Below the pieces are notes generated by a model, which was not told where the DNA came from, made no database searches, and was given only the letters and a program-made list of their open reading frames with translations. A DNA stretch of 64,000 nt from Symsagittifera roscoffensis (Eukaryota > Xenacoelomorpha > Acoela > Convolutidae). Within the stretch, counting starts at the first letter, position 1; the number at the start of each line of letters is the position of its first letter. Both the position numbers and the translations under genes were made by a program. The DNA lies in contig NW_026971073.1 of NCBI RefSeq assembly GCF_963678635.1, positions 290,001 to 354,000 of the forward strand, given 5' to 3'. Below, in pieces: positions 43,955 to 56,520 of the stretch.

Positions 43955-44504
43955 CAGTGACTTATATACTTTCATTGTAATTGAATTTTGTTCTCAAAAA
44001 ATTTGAATTTTTTTGAAGTTTCTGTAGGTTTCAGCATTGTTTTATTTAGATAGAAAGTAAGATTATTTAATACATTAGGTCAAATAAAAGCTAATCTTAT
44101 CGTCTTTTGAAGTTTTTTTGATTATTTTTTCAAAAAAGCTCCTAGTTTTTACTCAAAAACTCTTACCATTGACTTACCATGTATCAAAAACTAATTAAAA
44201 GTCCTTCATTACACAACCTAAACGTAATTAACCTTTGATATTTACAAATTAATTAACACGCGCCAACATTTTTGCGAAACAAACTAGACATTTCAACACA
44301 AAAACCAAAAAAATTAAGTTTTCCTTAGCATTATCTTACCATCACACAAGCCATAAAACCTTACCATCGGTATTCCTTATCTTATTACATTGTAGACTCT
44401 ATACCCAATCTTAATACATAGCTTGCGGACCGGACGTTCTTTTTCCTATCTTAATACATGGGGTCCGCAGGGACCCCCCAACTTAACCTCCAACATCTAT
44501 TACT
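43955..44504 (-). repeat. M3 right terminal inverted repeat (~550 bp)
   Basis: Reverse complement of the left repeats: inner CAGTGA, then CTAATGT.., ATTCCTTATC, TTTTCCTATCTTAATACATG, a C run and the terminal AACATCTATTACT. Target duplication ATAATT (44505-44510) follows. Confidence 0.9.
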
Positions 44505-44510
44505 ATAATT

Positions 44511-44863
44511 GCTCGAAGTTCAGCTAATTTTCCTATTTTTGGTGGACATGCAAGACAGTGTGGAAGAGGTTTTGATGCTCTTGCACAAACTCTTGAGAGA
44601 ACTGCAATTTCCTTTTATTAAAAAATATATAGTCCCAGCTGCGAAAAGAATCGGAGCAGATTTGTTTGAAATCGCTGCTCCAGAGATTGGGGAAGTTGTT
44701 AGTGGACGTAAAAAACTCAAAACATTTGCAAGAGATGTTGGAACAAAAACAGTTCAAAAACAGTTGGAAGGTGGAAAAAAGAAATCCAAGAACAAGAAGA
44801 GCCATTTCTCAAAACAGTAGTTCAAAAATAAGTCGCTCCCGCAAAGATAATTTGACAAGATAA
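44511..44863 (+). pseudogene. M2 right-half core protein, two frameshifts
   Basis: Continuation of M2 after the M3 insertion, starting GCTCGAAGTTCAGC. It carries the GHARQCGRGF block, an extra base before the FIKKYIVPAAKRIGADLFE block, and another shift in the basic tail (KKKSK to RTRRAISQ). It ends TAA 44861-44863, one base before the capsid ATG. Confidence 0.7.
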
Positions 44864-44864
44864 A

Positions 44865-46198
44865 ATGAGTGTAAATCAAAGTTGCCATTTTTGGTACGGA
44901 GCTTTTACAAATTCTTCTGTGGATATTTTTGGTAAAAACCCAGTTTTGGAATCAGATATGTCATCTTACATACAAGAAGAATTCCCCAATACTTCTCTGG
45001 ATGAAAGCGGTATTGAGTTTGAATTTGAAACGGATCGTAACCTCTACTTGGATGTGCGCGAAAACCATCTTAGTGTAAAGCTTCAATCATCCAAAGGAAG
45101 ATTGTTTGATGCTTTCAAAAAAAAAGCAGAACATAAAGCAAAATTGGAGTAAGATTCAAATGAGGAACAACAAACATACTTAACTTATGTAAACAACCTA
45201 CTACGTTCTCTATTCTCCAACTGTGAAAGCTTTTTAACAAAACAACGGTTTACAATGCCAATGGTTTATATCCTCATATGGCACAAATATCGAACGAAAT
45301 CAACTCGTCAGCTGTGAGTAATAAAGGAATGCTTGTCTGTCACGTCTATAGTTTTGAAGAACATCCGGAAGCATTTGATATGTATCCATTCACTGATAGA
45401 GCAAATTCTTTAGGATCAGGGATAACTTTTTCACTTTATGGCAGTTTGGCCATTGACTTGTTTACTTGTGAAAAACTATTACTACCAAAAACCGAAGTTC
45501 GAATTAAACTAATTCGAGCTAGACCTAAGTTTTACATGCTGTCTGATAATCCAAATGTTGGTCTGATAATTGTTGATAGTTTGTTGTTTACTAGAAGAAT
45601 TTCAGTAGTTGAACCTAATCATCAGTACTTGCAATGCAATCTGGAACGGGAACCTGCTCAAAACAAACACACGGAAACAATAGCAAGAACCTCTATCATT
45701 TCATCTCGTCAAAACCAGTTTATGCAGGAAAAAAAATTCAATAATGCCCCACTCAGAAAAATAACTGTTGCAATGAATACAAACTCAGCTTTTGCGGGCT
45801 CTTTTCATGAAAATTCTTTCACTTACCAGCAATTTCATTTGAGAGAGCTTAGAGTTATTCAGTGCAGAAGGGCAATTTTTTCATTAGATACAACTTCTCC
45901 TTGTCGCCCCTATTTTACCACATTGAAAGCGAAACAATTTAACGAAGATTTCCCAGCTCATCCTATGGAAGATTTTCAAAATCAGTATATTCTAGTTTTT
46001 GACTTGACTTCACTACAGGATGCAGCTGAACAGTTGCATTATCCAGAACTTAGTGGAGAAAGCTTGAGATTAGAAATGTTTTTCCAGTTTCCCGTGGAGC
46101 AAGTAAAGGAATTGATAGTTTTGGGAGAAAGACTACCAAATGTTCAAATCGGCAAAATCGGAAAATCGGCGAAATCGGCAGAATCTAAAATTGTTTAG
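44865..46198 (+). pseudogene. MCP: M2 major capsid protein, nearly complete
   Basis: The best capsid copy. ATG at 44865 opens MSVNQSCHFWYGAF and SGIEFEFETDRNLYLDV to a TAA at 45150-45152. A short region with TYVNNLLRSLFSN and one frameshift near 45230 follows, then 306 open codons (45278-46198) through FTDRANSLGSGITFSLYG, KFYMLSDNPNVGLIIVD, AVAMNTN-type blocks and the C-terminal LIVLGERLPNVQ. The tail has a short private repeat (GKIGKSAKSAES). Two lesions are enough to disable it. Confidence 0.9.
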
Positions 46199-46294
46199 TT
46201 TTTTGAGTTTTCGGGTTCCTTCAAAAATATTGTAACTTTTTTGGGAATTTTCATTGTTATTGTCTCTGTACTATCTATTTTAATTTCTTCAAAC

Positions 46295-46900
46295 CTAAAC
46301 CTCCAGAAAAAGCAGATAATGAATGCTGTTCAATTGAAAATGAAAACCCAAGAAAATTCTTCAACCTAGACTTTAACCATTGTTCAATAACCTTTGTCCA
46401 GTTCACAAGTTTTGTGTATGGGACTTTGTTGATTCAATACCTAAATGCGCGTAAGTTAATAACTTTAGTTTTTTTCATTTTAAATTACAATATCAAACTT
46501 TCTATTTTTTTGTTTTAGATGTGAATCAGCTAACAGTTGCAAAGATGGATAAATTTTAACTTCTGCAAAACATTGAAAGAATTCCTGAACTCAGGTTCAA
46601 GTACATGAAATTTTACCCCTCTGATAAAGTACCTCAACTTACAAAATACTCTTTAGCAATTGTTAACTCAGCTCCAAGCAATGATAGAGGGGAGCACTGG
46701 ATCATGATAGCTCGATTGGACAAAACTTACTACTTTGCTGATTCTTTGAGTCGAAAAAGAACAGCGTATTCCTTTCTAACAAAAAAGTATCGGCTAATTG
46801 TTCCTCGAAAGCTACAAAAAACTGATAATTTGTGTGGATTTTAGCAATTTATTCAGCTTTTCTTCTTTTTAAATACAACCAGACAAACTTGAATAAAATT
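46295..46900 (+). pseudogene. PRO: M2 Cys-rich exons and protease, broken
   Basis: The Cys-rich exon is shifted (LDFNHCS instead of PDCKPVF). The intron GTAAGT...TTTTAG (46451-46518) is intact. The protease piece 46605-46844 includes DRGEHWIMIARLDK and ADSLSR and, unlike other copies, runs in frame into LQKTDNLCGF with the active-site Cys; a one-base loss then gives a TAG. An upstream stop after the MDKF start remains. Confidence 0.85.
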
Positions 46901-47000
46901 CATGTTGTGCATGTTTTGAAATTTATAAAAAGTTTTATGTAAATGTGTAGTTTTTTTTATATGTAAGTGTAATTTTTAACAGTAAGTTTACTATACGATG

Positions 47001-47555
47001 CAGTAATTTATATAATTTCTTTGTAATTGAATTTTTTTCTCAAAAAATTTGTTTTTGTTTTCGAAGTCTTTGTAGGTTTCAGCATTGTTTCAATTAGATA
47101 TAAAGTAAGATTATTTAATACATTAGGTCAAATAAAAGCTTATCTTATTGTGTTTTGAAGTTTTTTTGAATAATTTTTCATTTAAGATTCCAAGTTTTTA
47201 CCCAAAAACTCTTACCATTGACTTACCATGTATCAAAAACTAATTAAAAGTCCTTCATTACACAACCTAAACGTAATTAACCTTTGATATTTACAAATTA
47301 ATAAACACGCGCCAACATTTTTGCGAAAAAACTAGACATTTCTATACAAAAACCAAAAAAGTTACATTTTTCTTATAATTATCTTACCATCACACAACCA
47401 TAAAACCTTACCATCGGTATTCCCTATCCTATTACATTGTAAACTCTATACCCAATCTTAATACATGGCTTGCGGACCGGATGTTCTTTTTCCTATCCTA
47501 ATACATGGGGGTCCGCAGGGCCCCCCCCCCCACTTAACCTCGAACATCTACTATT
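47001..47555 (-). repeat. M2 right terminal inverted repeat (~555 bp)
   Basis: Matches 19570-20103 inverted. It includes ATTCCCTATCCTATTACATTG, TTTCCTATCCTAATACATGG, a C run of 11 or more (47521-47531) and the terminal AACATCTACTATT. The flanking TTAATT (47556-47561) pairs with ATAGTT at 19564 with two mismatches. Confidence 0.9.
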
Positions 47556-47561
47556 TTAATT

Positions 47562-47927
47562 GCTCGAAGTTCAGCTAATTTTCCTATTTTTACTGGACAT
47601 GCAAGACAGTGTGGAAGAGGTTTTGGTGCTCTCGAACAATTTCTTGGGAGAACTGCATTTTACTTTTATTAAAAAATATATGGTCCCGGTTGCAAAAAGA
47701 TTCGGAGCAGATTTATTTGAAATTTGCTGTTCCAGAGATTGGAGAAGTTGTCAGTGGACAAAAAAAACTCGAAACAATTGAAAAAGATGTTGGAACAAAA
47801 ACAGTTCAAAAACAGTTGGAAGGTGGAAAAAAGAAATCCAAGAACAAGAAGAGCCATTTCTCAAAAAAGTAATTCAAAAATCAGTCGCTCCCGCAAAGAC
47901 ATTTTTGACAAGATAAAAAGAGTGTAA
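47562..47927 (+). pseudogene. M1 right-half core protein, broken
   Basis: M1 resumes here at GCTCGAAGTTCAGC. The blocks GHARQCGRGFGAL, GADLFEI and PEIGEVVSGQKK lie in different frames, and the tail is RTRRAISQKSNSKISRSRKD. The exact TAA before the capsid start is changed. Confidence 0.7.
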
Positions 47928-47929
47928 AT

Positions 47930-49237
47930 CAAAGTTGCCCTTTTTGGTACGGAGCTTTTACAGATTCTTCTGTGGAGATTTTTGGTAAAGTCCCAGTTTT
48001 GGAATCAGTTATGTCATCTTACACACAAGAAGTATTCCGCAGTACTTCTCTGGATGAAACCAGTGTTGAGTTGGAATTTGAAACGGATCGAAATCTCTAC
48101 TTGGATATGCGTGGTACCCATCTTAGTTTAAAGCCTCAATTATTCGAAGGAAGATTGTTTGATGCTTTCAAAAAAGAAAAAGTCGAACATAAAGCAAAAA
48201 CGGAGTAAGATTCAAATGAGGAACAACAAACTTACTTAACTTATGTAAACAACCTACTACGTTCTCTATTCTCCAACTGTGAAATTTTTTTTAACAATAC
48301 AACGGTTTACAAAGCCAATGGTTTATATCCTCATACGACACAAACATCGAACGAAATATACTCGTCAGCAGTGAGTAATTAAGGAATACTTGTGTGTCAC
48401 GGCTATAGTTTTGAAGAACATCCGGAAGCATTTGATATGTATCCATTCACTGATAGAGCAAATTCTTTAAGATCAGGGTTAACTTTTTCACTTTATGGCA
48501 GACTAGCCATTGACTTGTTTACTTGTGAAAAACTATTACTACCAAAAACCGAAGTTCGAATTAAACTAATTCGGTCTAGACCTAAGTTTTACATGCTGTC
48601 AGATAACCCAAATGTTGGTCTAATAATTGTTGATTGTTTGCTGTTTACTAGAAGAACTTTAGTAGTTGAACCTAATCATCAGTACTTGCAATGCAATCTG
48701 GAAAGGGAACCTGCTCAAAACAAATACACGGAAACAATAGCAAGAACCTCGATCATTTCATCTCGTCAAAACCAGTTTATGCAAGAAAATATTTTTAGTA
48801 ATGCCCCAATCAGAAGAATAACTGTTGCAATGAATACAAACTCAGCTGTTGCGGGATCTTTTCATGAAAAATTTTTCTTTTTTCAACAATTTCATATTAG
48901 AGAGCTTAGAGTTATTCAGGGCAGAAGAGCAATTGTTTCATTAGATGCAAATTCTCCTTGTCGCCCCTATTTTACCACCTTGACAGCAAAGCAAATAAAC
49001 GAAGTTTTTCCAGCTCTTCCTATGGGAGATTTTCAAAATGACTATCTTCTAGTTTTTGACTTGACTTCACTACATGATGCTGACGAACTGTTGCATTATC
49101 CAGAACTTAGTGGAGAAAACTTGAGATTAGAAATGCTTTTCCAATTTCCCCTGTAGCAAGTAACGGAAGTGATAGTCTTGGGAGAAAGACTATCAAACAT
49201 TCAAATTAACAAATTCGGAACAGTCGCCAAAAATTTT
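47930..49237 (+). pseudogene. MCP: M1 major capsid protein, broken
   Basis: The start ATG is lost (AAAAAGAGTG). ETSVELEFETDRNLYLDM is followed by a TAA (about 48206), then a TAA at the SAVSN block (48378). The open stretch 48392-49156 covers DMYPFTDRANSLRSGLTFSL through GLIIVDCLLFTRR, PIRRITVAMNTNSAVAGSF and LRLEMLFQFPL, where the TAG at 49154-49156 is the same nonsense change as in the M3 copy at 41248. Confidence 0.9.
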
Positions 49238-49572
49238 TAATTTTTTTTGAGTTTTAGGTTCCTATAAAGTATTCTCACCTTTTGGGACTTTCCTTGTTTT
49301 CTTTATTCTAACCTTATTTTCTCTGTATTATCTATTTTGATTTTCTTCAGATATAAAATTCCAGAAGAAGCAGATAATGAGTGATGTTTAACTCTTCAAC
49401 CTAGATTGTAAACCAGTCTTCAATAACTTTTGTCCAGTTCACAAATTTTGTGTATGGGTCTTTTGCTGATGCAATACCTAAATGCGCGTAAATCAATAAC
49501 TTTAATTTTTTTACGCTAAATTACACTACTAAACTATATATTTCTTTGTTTTAGATCAAAATTAGCTAACTA

Positions 49573-49922
49573 TTGCAAAGATGGATAATTTTTTCTCTGC
49601 AAACTATTGAAAGAATTCCTGAACTCAGGTTCAAGTACATGGGATCTCACCTCTCTGATAAAGTACCTCAACTATCAAAATACTCTTTTGCAATTATTAA
49701 CTCAGCATCAAGCAATGATAGAGGAGAACACTGGATAGTGATTGCTCGACTGGATAAAATTTACTACTGTGCTGATTCTTTGGGTAGAAAGATATCAATT
49801 CACCCCTTTTTGAAAAAATTATCGATGAATGGATCATCGAAACCTACAAAAATCTGATAGTTTGTGTGGATTTTACGCAACTTATTCAGCATATTTTTTG
49901 TTAAATTCTTCCAGAAAAACTT
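49573..49922 (+). pseudogene. PRO: Array unit 1 protease fragment
   Basis: In frame from FSLQTIERIPELRFKYMG through DRGEHWIVIARLDKIYYCAD (His in GEHW, Asp in ADSLG) to FLKKLSMNGSSKPTKI and a stop. The Cys block DSLCGFYATYSAYFLLNSS follows at once in another frame to TGA near 49922. Both catalytic parts are present, but one frameshift separates them. Only this unit has six T in the ATGGATAATTTTTT run; others have seven. Confidence 0.9.
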
Positions 49923-51305
49923 GAATAATGTTCATGATGTGCCTGTTTTGAATTTTATCTGTAATTTTATGTACAAGCTCATTTTTTATTTGTAAGTGTA
50001 AATTTTTGCAGTGAATTGTTTGATTACTTATGTAATTTAACTCTTTAAATTCTTGTTTTTTTACACAAAAGAGCTTAGCAACTAATCTTCTGGTGAAATA
50101 CACGGAATGACGATAGATTATGGATGTTGTAGTCCACCAATTGAAAGAATTAACGATAGAGTAGACAAATTTACGAAAATTGTAACCAACTTCTTATATA
50201 TTGTAAAACTTTCTCAGAAATTTACTCTGAGAAAGATGAAAGATAGAAAAATTAGTATGCAAAAACATCAGACACACAAAAAATTATGATATTATACCTT
50301 TCTCGGTGTTAATTTTTACCGAGGCAGAGTAATTGACAACATTGGATGATAATTTTTTAGAAATTTTGCAAATTTCAAAGATTTTTTCAATGATAGAAGA
50401 CAAAGTGATAAAAGAAAACTGAAATTAATCGTAGCAAGAATTGTGACAGAATAAATAAACAAAATGAGGTAAAAATGAGAACTAGATAAAACATCTGATT
50501 GGTCGAAACTTGAAAATTTTTGCATAATTTTAACTTAATTCCATTGAAAAATTCATGCAATTTCGGTTGAGTGTGTTTCAATTTTTTTTATGAAAATTTA
50601 AAGTTTAAATTCTCAGGAAGGTACTTCACGCTTCAAAAACTCTGTGGGAAATGGCTAATATGCATCTGTCATATGATCGTGGAATAATGATAAGAAAAAA
50701 GATAAATTAATCCTAAAATCAGTAATTATAAGGGAGCTGTCATCCGTTCCCCAGATAACCTGGGGAATAAAAGATTAAGTGTGATATAAAAGTAACCAAC
50801 CATGAGGAGCTGTCAAGGATCCCCTGATATCCGGTGGAGCGAAAAAATTAACATGTCAAAGACAATCCCCTCTTGAAAATTTTCCCCAGATACCCTGCGA
50901 GAAGATAAATAAGGTGAAATAAGTATTTAAAAGATTCTTTCGAGAAAAAAAAATATTGTGATATATTCAATTATAAATCCCAATACACCGAAATTATCTA
51001 TTTTGATTTTCTTCAGATATAAAATTCCAGAAGAAGCAGATAATGAGTGATGTTTAACTCTTCAACCTAGATTGTAAACCAGTCTTCAATAACTTTTGTC
51101 CAGTTCACAAATTTTGTGTATGGGTCTTTTGCTGATGCAAAACCTAAATGCGCGTAAATCAATAACTTTAATTTTTTTACGCTAAATTACACTACTAAAC
51201 TATATATTTCTTTGTTTTAGATCAAAATTAGCTAACTATTGCAAAGATGGATAATTTTTTTCTCTGCAAACTATTGAAAGAATTCCTGAACTCAGGTTCA
51301 AGTAC

Positions 51306-51590
51306 ATGGGATCTCACCTCTCTGATAAAGTACCTCAACTATCAAAATACTCTTTTGCAATTATTAACTCAGCATCAAGCAATGATAGAGGAGAACACTG
51401 GATAGTGATTGCTCGACTGGATAAAATTTACTACTGTGCTGATTCTTTGGGTAGAAAGATATCAATTCACCCCTTTTTGAAAAAATTATCGATGAATGGA
51501 TCATCGAAACCTATAAAAATCTGATAGTTTGTGTGGATTTTACGCAACTTATTCAGCATATTTTTTGTTAAATTCTTCCAGAAAAACTTG
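51306..51590 (+). pseudogene. PRO: Array unit 2 protease fragment
   Basis: Same as unit 1, ending SKPIKI, with the Cys block in another frame. The extra T upstream puts the ATGGATAAT start out of frame. Confidence 0.85.
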
Positions 51591-52972
51591 AATAATGTTC
51601 ATGATGTGCCTGTTTTGAATTTTATCTGTAATTTTATGTACAAGCTCATTTTTTATTTGTAAGTGTAAATTTTTGCAGTGAATTGTTTGATTACTTATGT
51701 AATTTAACTCTTTAAATTCTTGTTTTTTTACACAAAAGAGCTTAGCAACTAATCTTCTGGTGAAATACACGGAATGACGATAGATTATGGATGTTGTAGT
51801 CCACCAATTGAAAGAATTAACGATAGAGTAGACAAATTTACGAAAATTGTAACCAACTTCTTGTATATTGTAAAACTTTCTCAGAAATTTACTCTGAGAA
51901 AGATGAAAGATAGAAAAATTAGTATGCAAAAACATCAGACACACAAAAAATTATGATATTATACCTTTCTCAGTGTTAATTTTTACCGAGGCAGAGTAAT
52001 TGACAACATTGGATGATAATTTTTTAGAAATTTTGCAAATTTCAAAGATTTTTTCAATGATAGAAGACAAAGTGATAAAAGAAAACTGAAATTAATCGTA
52101 GCAAGAATTGTGACAGAACAAATAAACAAAATGAGGTAAAAATGGGAACTAGATAAAACATCTGATTGGTCGAAACTTGAAAATTTTTGCATAATTTTAA
52201 CTTAATTCCATTGAAAAATTCATGCAATTTCGGTTGAGTGTGTTTCAATTTTTTTTATGAAAATTTAAAGTTTAAATTCTCAGGAAGGTACTTCACGCTT
52301 CAAAAACTCTGTGGGAAATGGCTAATATGCATCTGTCATATGATCGTGGAATAATGATGTGAAAAAAGATAAATTAATCCTAAAATCAGTAATTATAAGG
52401 GAGCTGTCATCCGTTCCCCAGATAACCTGGGGAATAAAAGATTAAGTGTGATATAAAAGTAACCAACCATGAGGAGCTGTCAAGGATCCCCTGATATCCG
52501 GTTGAGCGAAACAATTAACATGTCAAAGACAATCCCCTCTTGAAAATTTTCCCCAGATACCCTGCGAGAAGATAAATAAGGTGAAATAAGTATTTAAAAG
52601 ATTCTTTCGAGAAAAAAAAATATTGTGATATATTCAATTATAAATCCCAATACACCGAAATTATCTATTTTGATTTTCTTCAGATATAAAATTCCAGAAG
52701 AAGCAGATAATGAGTGATGTTTAACTCTTCAACCTAGATTGTAAACCAGTCTTCAATAACTTTTGTCCAGTTCACAAATTTTGTGTATGGGTCTTTTGCT
52801 GATGCAAAACCTAAATGCGCGTAAATCAATAACTTTAATTTTTTTACGCTAAATTACACTACTAAACTATATATTTCTTTGTTTTAGATCAAAATTAGCT
52901 AACTATTGCAAAGATGGATAATTTTTTTCTCTGCAAACTATTGAAAGAATTCCTGAACTCAGGTTCAAGTAC

Positions 52973-53258
52973 ATGGGATCTCACCTCTCTGATAAAGTAC
53001 CTCAACTATCAAAATACTCTTTTGCTATTTTTAACTCAGCATCAAGCAATGATAGAGGAGAACACTGGATCGTGATTGCTCGACTGGATAAAATTTACTG
53101 CTGTGCTGATTCTTTGGGTAGAAAGAGATCAATTCACCCCTTTTTGAAAAAATTTTCGATGAATAGATCCTCGAAACCTATAAAAAACTGATAGTTTGTG
53201 TGGATTTTACGCAACTTATTCAGCATATTTTTTTGTTAAATTCTTCCAGAAAAACTTG
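52973..53258 (+). pseudogene. PRO: Array unit 3 protease fragment
   Basis: S-subtype variant: KYSFAIFNSASS, IYCCADSLGRKRS and MNRSSKPIKN. Same frame break before the Cys block. Confidence 0.85.
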
Positions 53259-54566
53259 AATAATGTTCATGATGTGCCTGTTTTGAATTTTATCAGTAAT
53301 TTTATGTACAAGCTCATTTTTTATTTGTAAGTGTAAATTTTTGCAGTGAATTGTTTGATTACTTATGTAATTTAACTCTTTAAATTCTTGTTTTTTTTAC
53401 ACAAAAGAGCTTAGCAACTAATCTTCTGGTGAAATACACGGAATGACGATAGATTATGGATGTTTAGTCCACCAATTGAAAGAATTAACGATAGAGTAGA
53501 CAAATTTACGAAAATTGTAACCAACTTCTTGTATATTGTAAAACTTTCTCAGAAATTTACTCTGAGAAAGATGAAAGATAGAAAAATTAGTATGCAAAAA
53601 CATGAGACACACGAAAAATTATGATATTATATTTTTCTCAGTGTTAATTTTTACCGAGGCAGAGTAATTGACAACATTGGATGATAATTTTTTAGAAATT
53701 TTGCAAATTACAAAGATTTTTTCAATGATAGAAGACAAAGTGATAAAAGAAAACTGAAATTGATCGTAGCAAGAATTGAGACAGAATAAATCAACAGAAT
53801 GAGGTAAAAATTCATGCAATTTCGGTTGAATGTGTTTCAATTTTTTTTATGAAAATTTAAAGTTGAAATTCTCAGGAAGGTACTTCACGCTTCAAAAAAA
53901 CTCTGTGGGAAATGGCTAATATGCATCTGTCATATGATCGTGGAATAATGATGTGAAAAAAGATAAATTAATCATAAAATCAGTATTTATAAGGGAGCTG
54001 TCATCCGTTCCCCAGATAACCTGGGGAATAAAAGATTAAGTGTGATATAAAAGTAACCAACCATGAGGAGCTGTCAAGGATCCCCTGATATCCGGTGGAG
54101 CGAAACAATTAACATGTCAAAGACAATCCCCTCTTGAAAATTTTCCCCAGATACCCTGCGAGAAGATAAATAAGGTGAAATAAGTATTTAAAAGATTCTT
54201 TCGAGAAAAAAAAATATTGTGATATATTCAATTATAAATCCCAATACACCGAAATTATCTATTTTGATTTTCTTCAGATATAAAATTCCAGAAGAAGCAG
54301 ATAATGAGTGATGTTTAACTCTTCAACCTAGATTGTAAACCAGTCTTCAATAACTTTTGTCCAGTTCACAAATTTTGTGTATGGGTCTTTTGCTGATGCA
54401 ATACCTAAATGCGCGTAAATCAATAACTTAAATTTTTTTACGCTAAATTACACTACTAAATTATATATTTCTTTGTTTTAGATCAAAATTAGCTAACTAT
54501 TGCAAAGATGGATAATTTTTTTCTCTGCAAACTATTGAAAGAATTCCTGAACTCAGGTTCAAGTAC

Positions 54567-54850
54567 ATGGGATCTCACCTCTCTGATAAAGTACCTCAAC
54601 TATCAAAATACTCTTTTGCAATTATTAACTCAGCATCAAGCAATGATAGAGGAGAACACTGGATAGTGATTGCTCGACTGGATAAAATTTACAACTGTGC
54701 TGATTCTTTGGGTAGAAAGATATCAATTCACCCCTTTTTGAAAAAATTATCGATGAATGGATCATCGAAACCTATAAAAAACTGATAGTTTGTGTGGATT
54801 TTACGCAACTTATTCAGCATATTTTTTGTTAAATTCTTCCAGAAAAACTT
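54567..54850 (+). pseudogene. PRO: Array unit 4 protease fragment
   Basis: L-subtype; private change IYYC to IYNC. Same frame break before the Cys block. Confidence 0.85.
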
Positions 54851-56235
54851 GAATAATGTTCATGATGTGCCTGTTTTGAATTTTATCTGTAATTTTATGT
54901 ACAAGCTCATTTTTTATTTGTAAGTGTAAATTTTTGCAGTGAATTGTTTGATTACTTATGTAATTTAACTCTTTAAATTCTTGTTTTTTTACACAAAAGA
55001 GCTTAGCAACTAATCCTCTGGTGAAATACACGGAATGACGATAGATTATGGATGTTGTAGTCCACCAATTGAAAGAATTAACGATAGAGTAGACAAATTT
55101 ACGAAAATTGTAACCAACTTCTTGTATATTGTAAAACTTTCTCAGAAATTTACTCTGAGAAAGATGAAAGATAGAAAAATTAGTATGCAAATACATCAGA
55201 CACACGAAAAATTATGATATTATACCTTTCTCAGTGTTAATTTTTACCGAGGCAGAGTAATTGACAACATTGGATGATAATTTTTTAGAAATTTTGCATA
55301 TTTCAAAGATTTTTTCAATGATAGAAGACAAAGTGATAAAAGAAAACTGAAATTAATCGTAGCAAGAATTGTGACAGAATAAATAAACAAAATGAGGTAA
55401 AAATGAGAACTAGATAAAACATCTGATTGGTCGAAATTTGAAAATTTTTGCATAATTTTAACTTAATTCCATTGAAAAATTCATGCAATTTCGGTTGAGT
55501 GTGTTTCAATTTTTTTTATGAAAATTTAAAGTTTAAATTCTCAGGAAGGTACTTCACGCTTCAAAAAAACTCTGTGGGAAATGGCTAATATGCATCTGTC
55601 ATATGATCGTGGAATAATGATGTGAAAAAAGATAAATTAATCATAAAATCAGTAATTATAAGGGAGCTGTCATCCGTTCCCCAGATAACCTGGGGAATAA
55701 AAGATTAAGTGTGATATAAAAGTAACCAACCACGAGGAGCTGTCAAGTATCCCCTGATATCCGGTGGAGCGAAACAATTAACATGTCAAAGACAATCCCC
55801 TCTTGAAAATTTTCCCCAGATACCCTGCGAGAAGATAAATAAGGTGAAATAAGTATTTAAAAGATTCTTTCAAGAAAAAAAAATTTTGTGATATATTCAA
55901 TTATAAATCCCAATACACCGAAATTATCTATTTTGATTTTCTTCAGATATAAAATTCCAGAAGAAGCAGATAATGAGTGATGTTTAACTCTTCAACCTAG
56001 ATTGTAAACCAGTCTTCAATAACTTTTGTCCAATTCACAAATTTTGTGTATGGGTCTTTTGCTGATGCAATACCTAAATGCGCGTAAATCAATAACTTTA
56101 ATTTTTTTACGCTAAATTACACTACTAAACTATATATTTCTTTGTTTTAGATCAAAATTAGCTAACTATTGCAAAGATGGATAATTTTTTTCTCTGCAAA
56201 CTATTGAAAGAATTCCTGAACTCAGGTTCAAGTAC

Positions 56236-56520
56236 ATGGGATCTCACCTCTCTGATAAAGTACCTCAACTATCAAAATACTCTTTTGCTATTTTTAACTC
56301 AGCATCAAGCAATGATAGAGGAGAACACTGGATCGTGATTGCTCGACTGGATAAAATTTACTACTGTGCTGATTCTTTGGGTAGAAAGAGATCAATTCAC
56401 CCCTTTTTGAAAAAATTTTCGATGAATGGATCCTCGAAACCTATAAAAAACTGATAGTTTGTGTGGATTTTACGCAATTTATTCAGCATATTTTTTTGTT
56501 AAATTCTTCCAGAAAAACTT
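56236..56520 (+). pseudogene. PRO: Array unit 5 protease fragment
   Basis: S-subtype (AIFNSASS, RKRSIHPFLKKFS). Same frame break. Confidence 0.85.
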
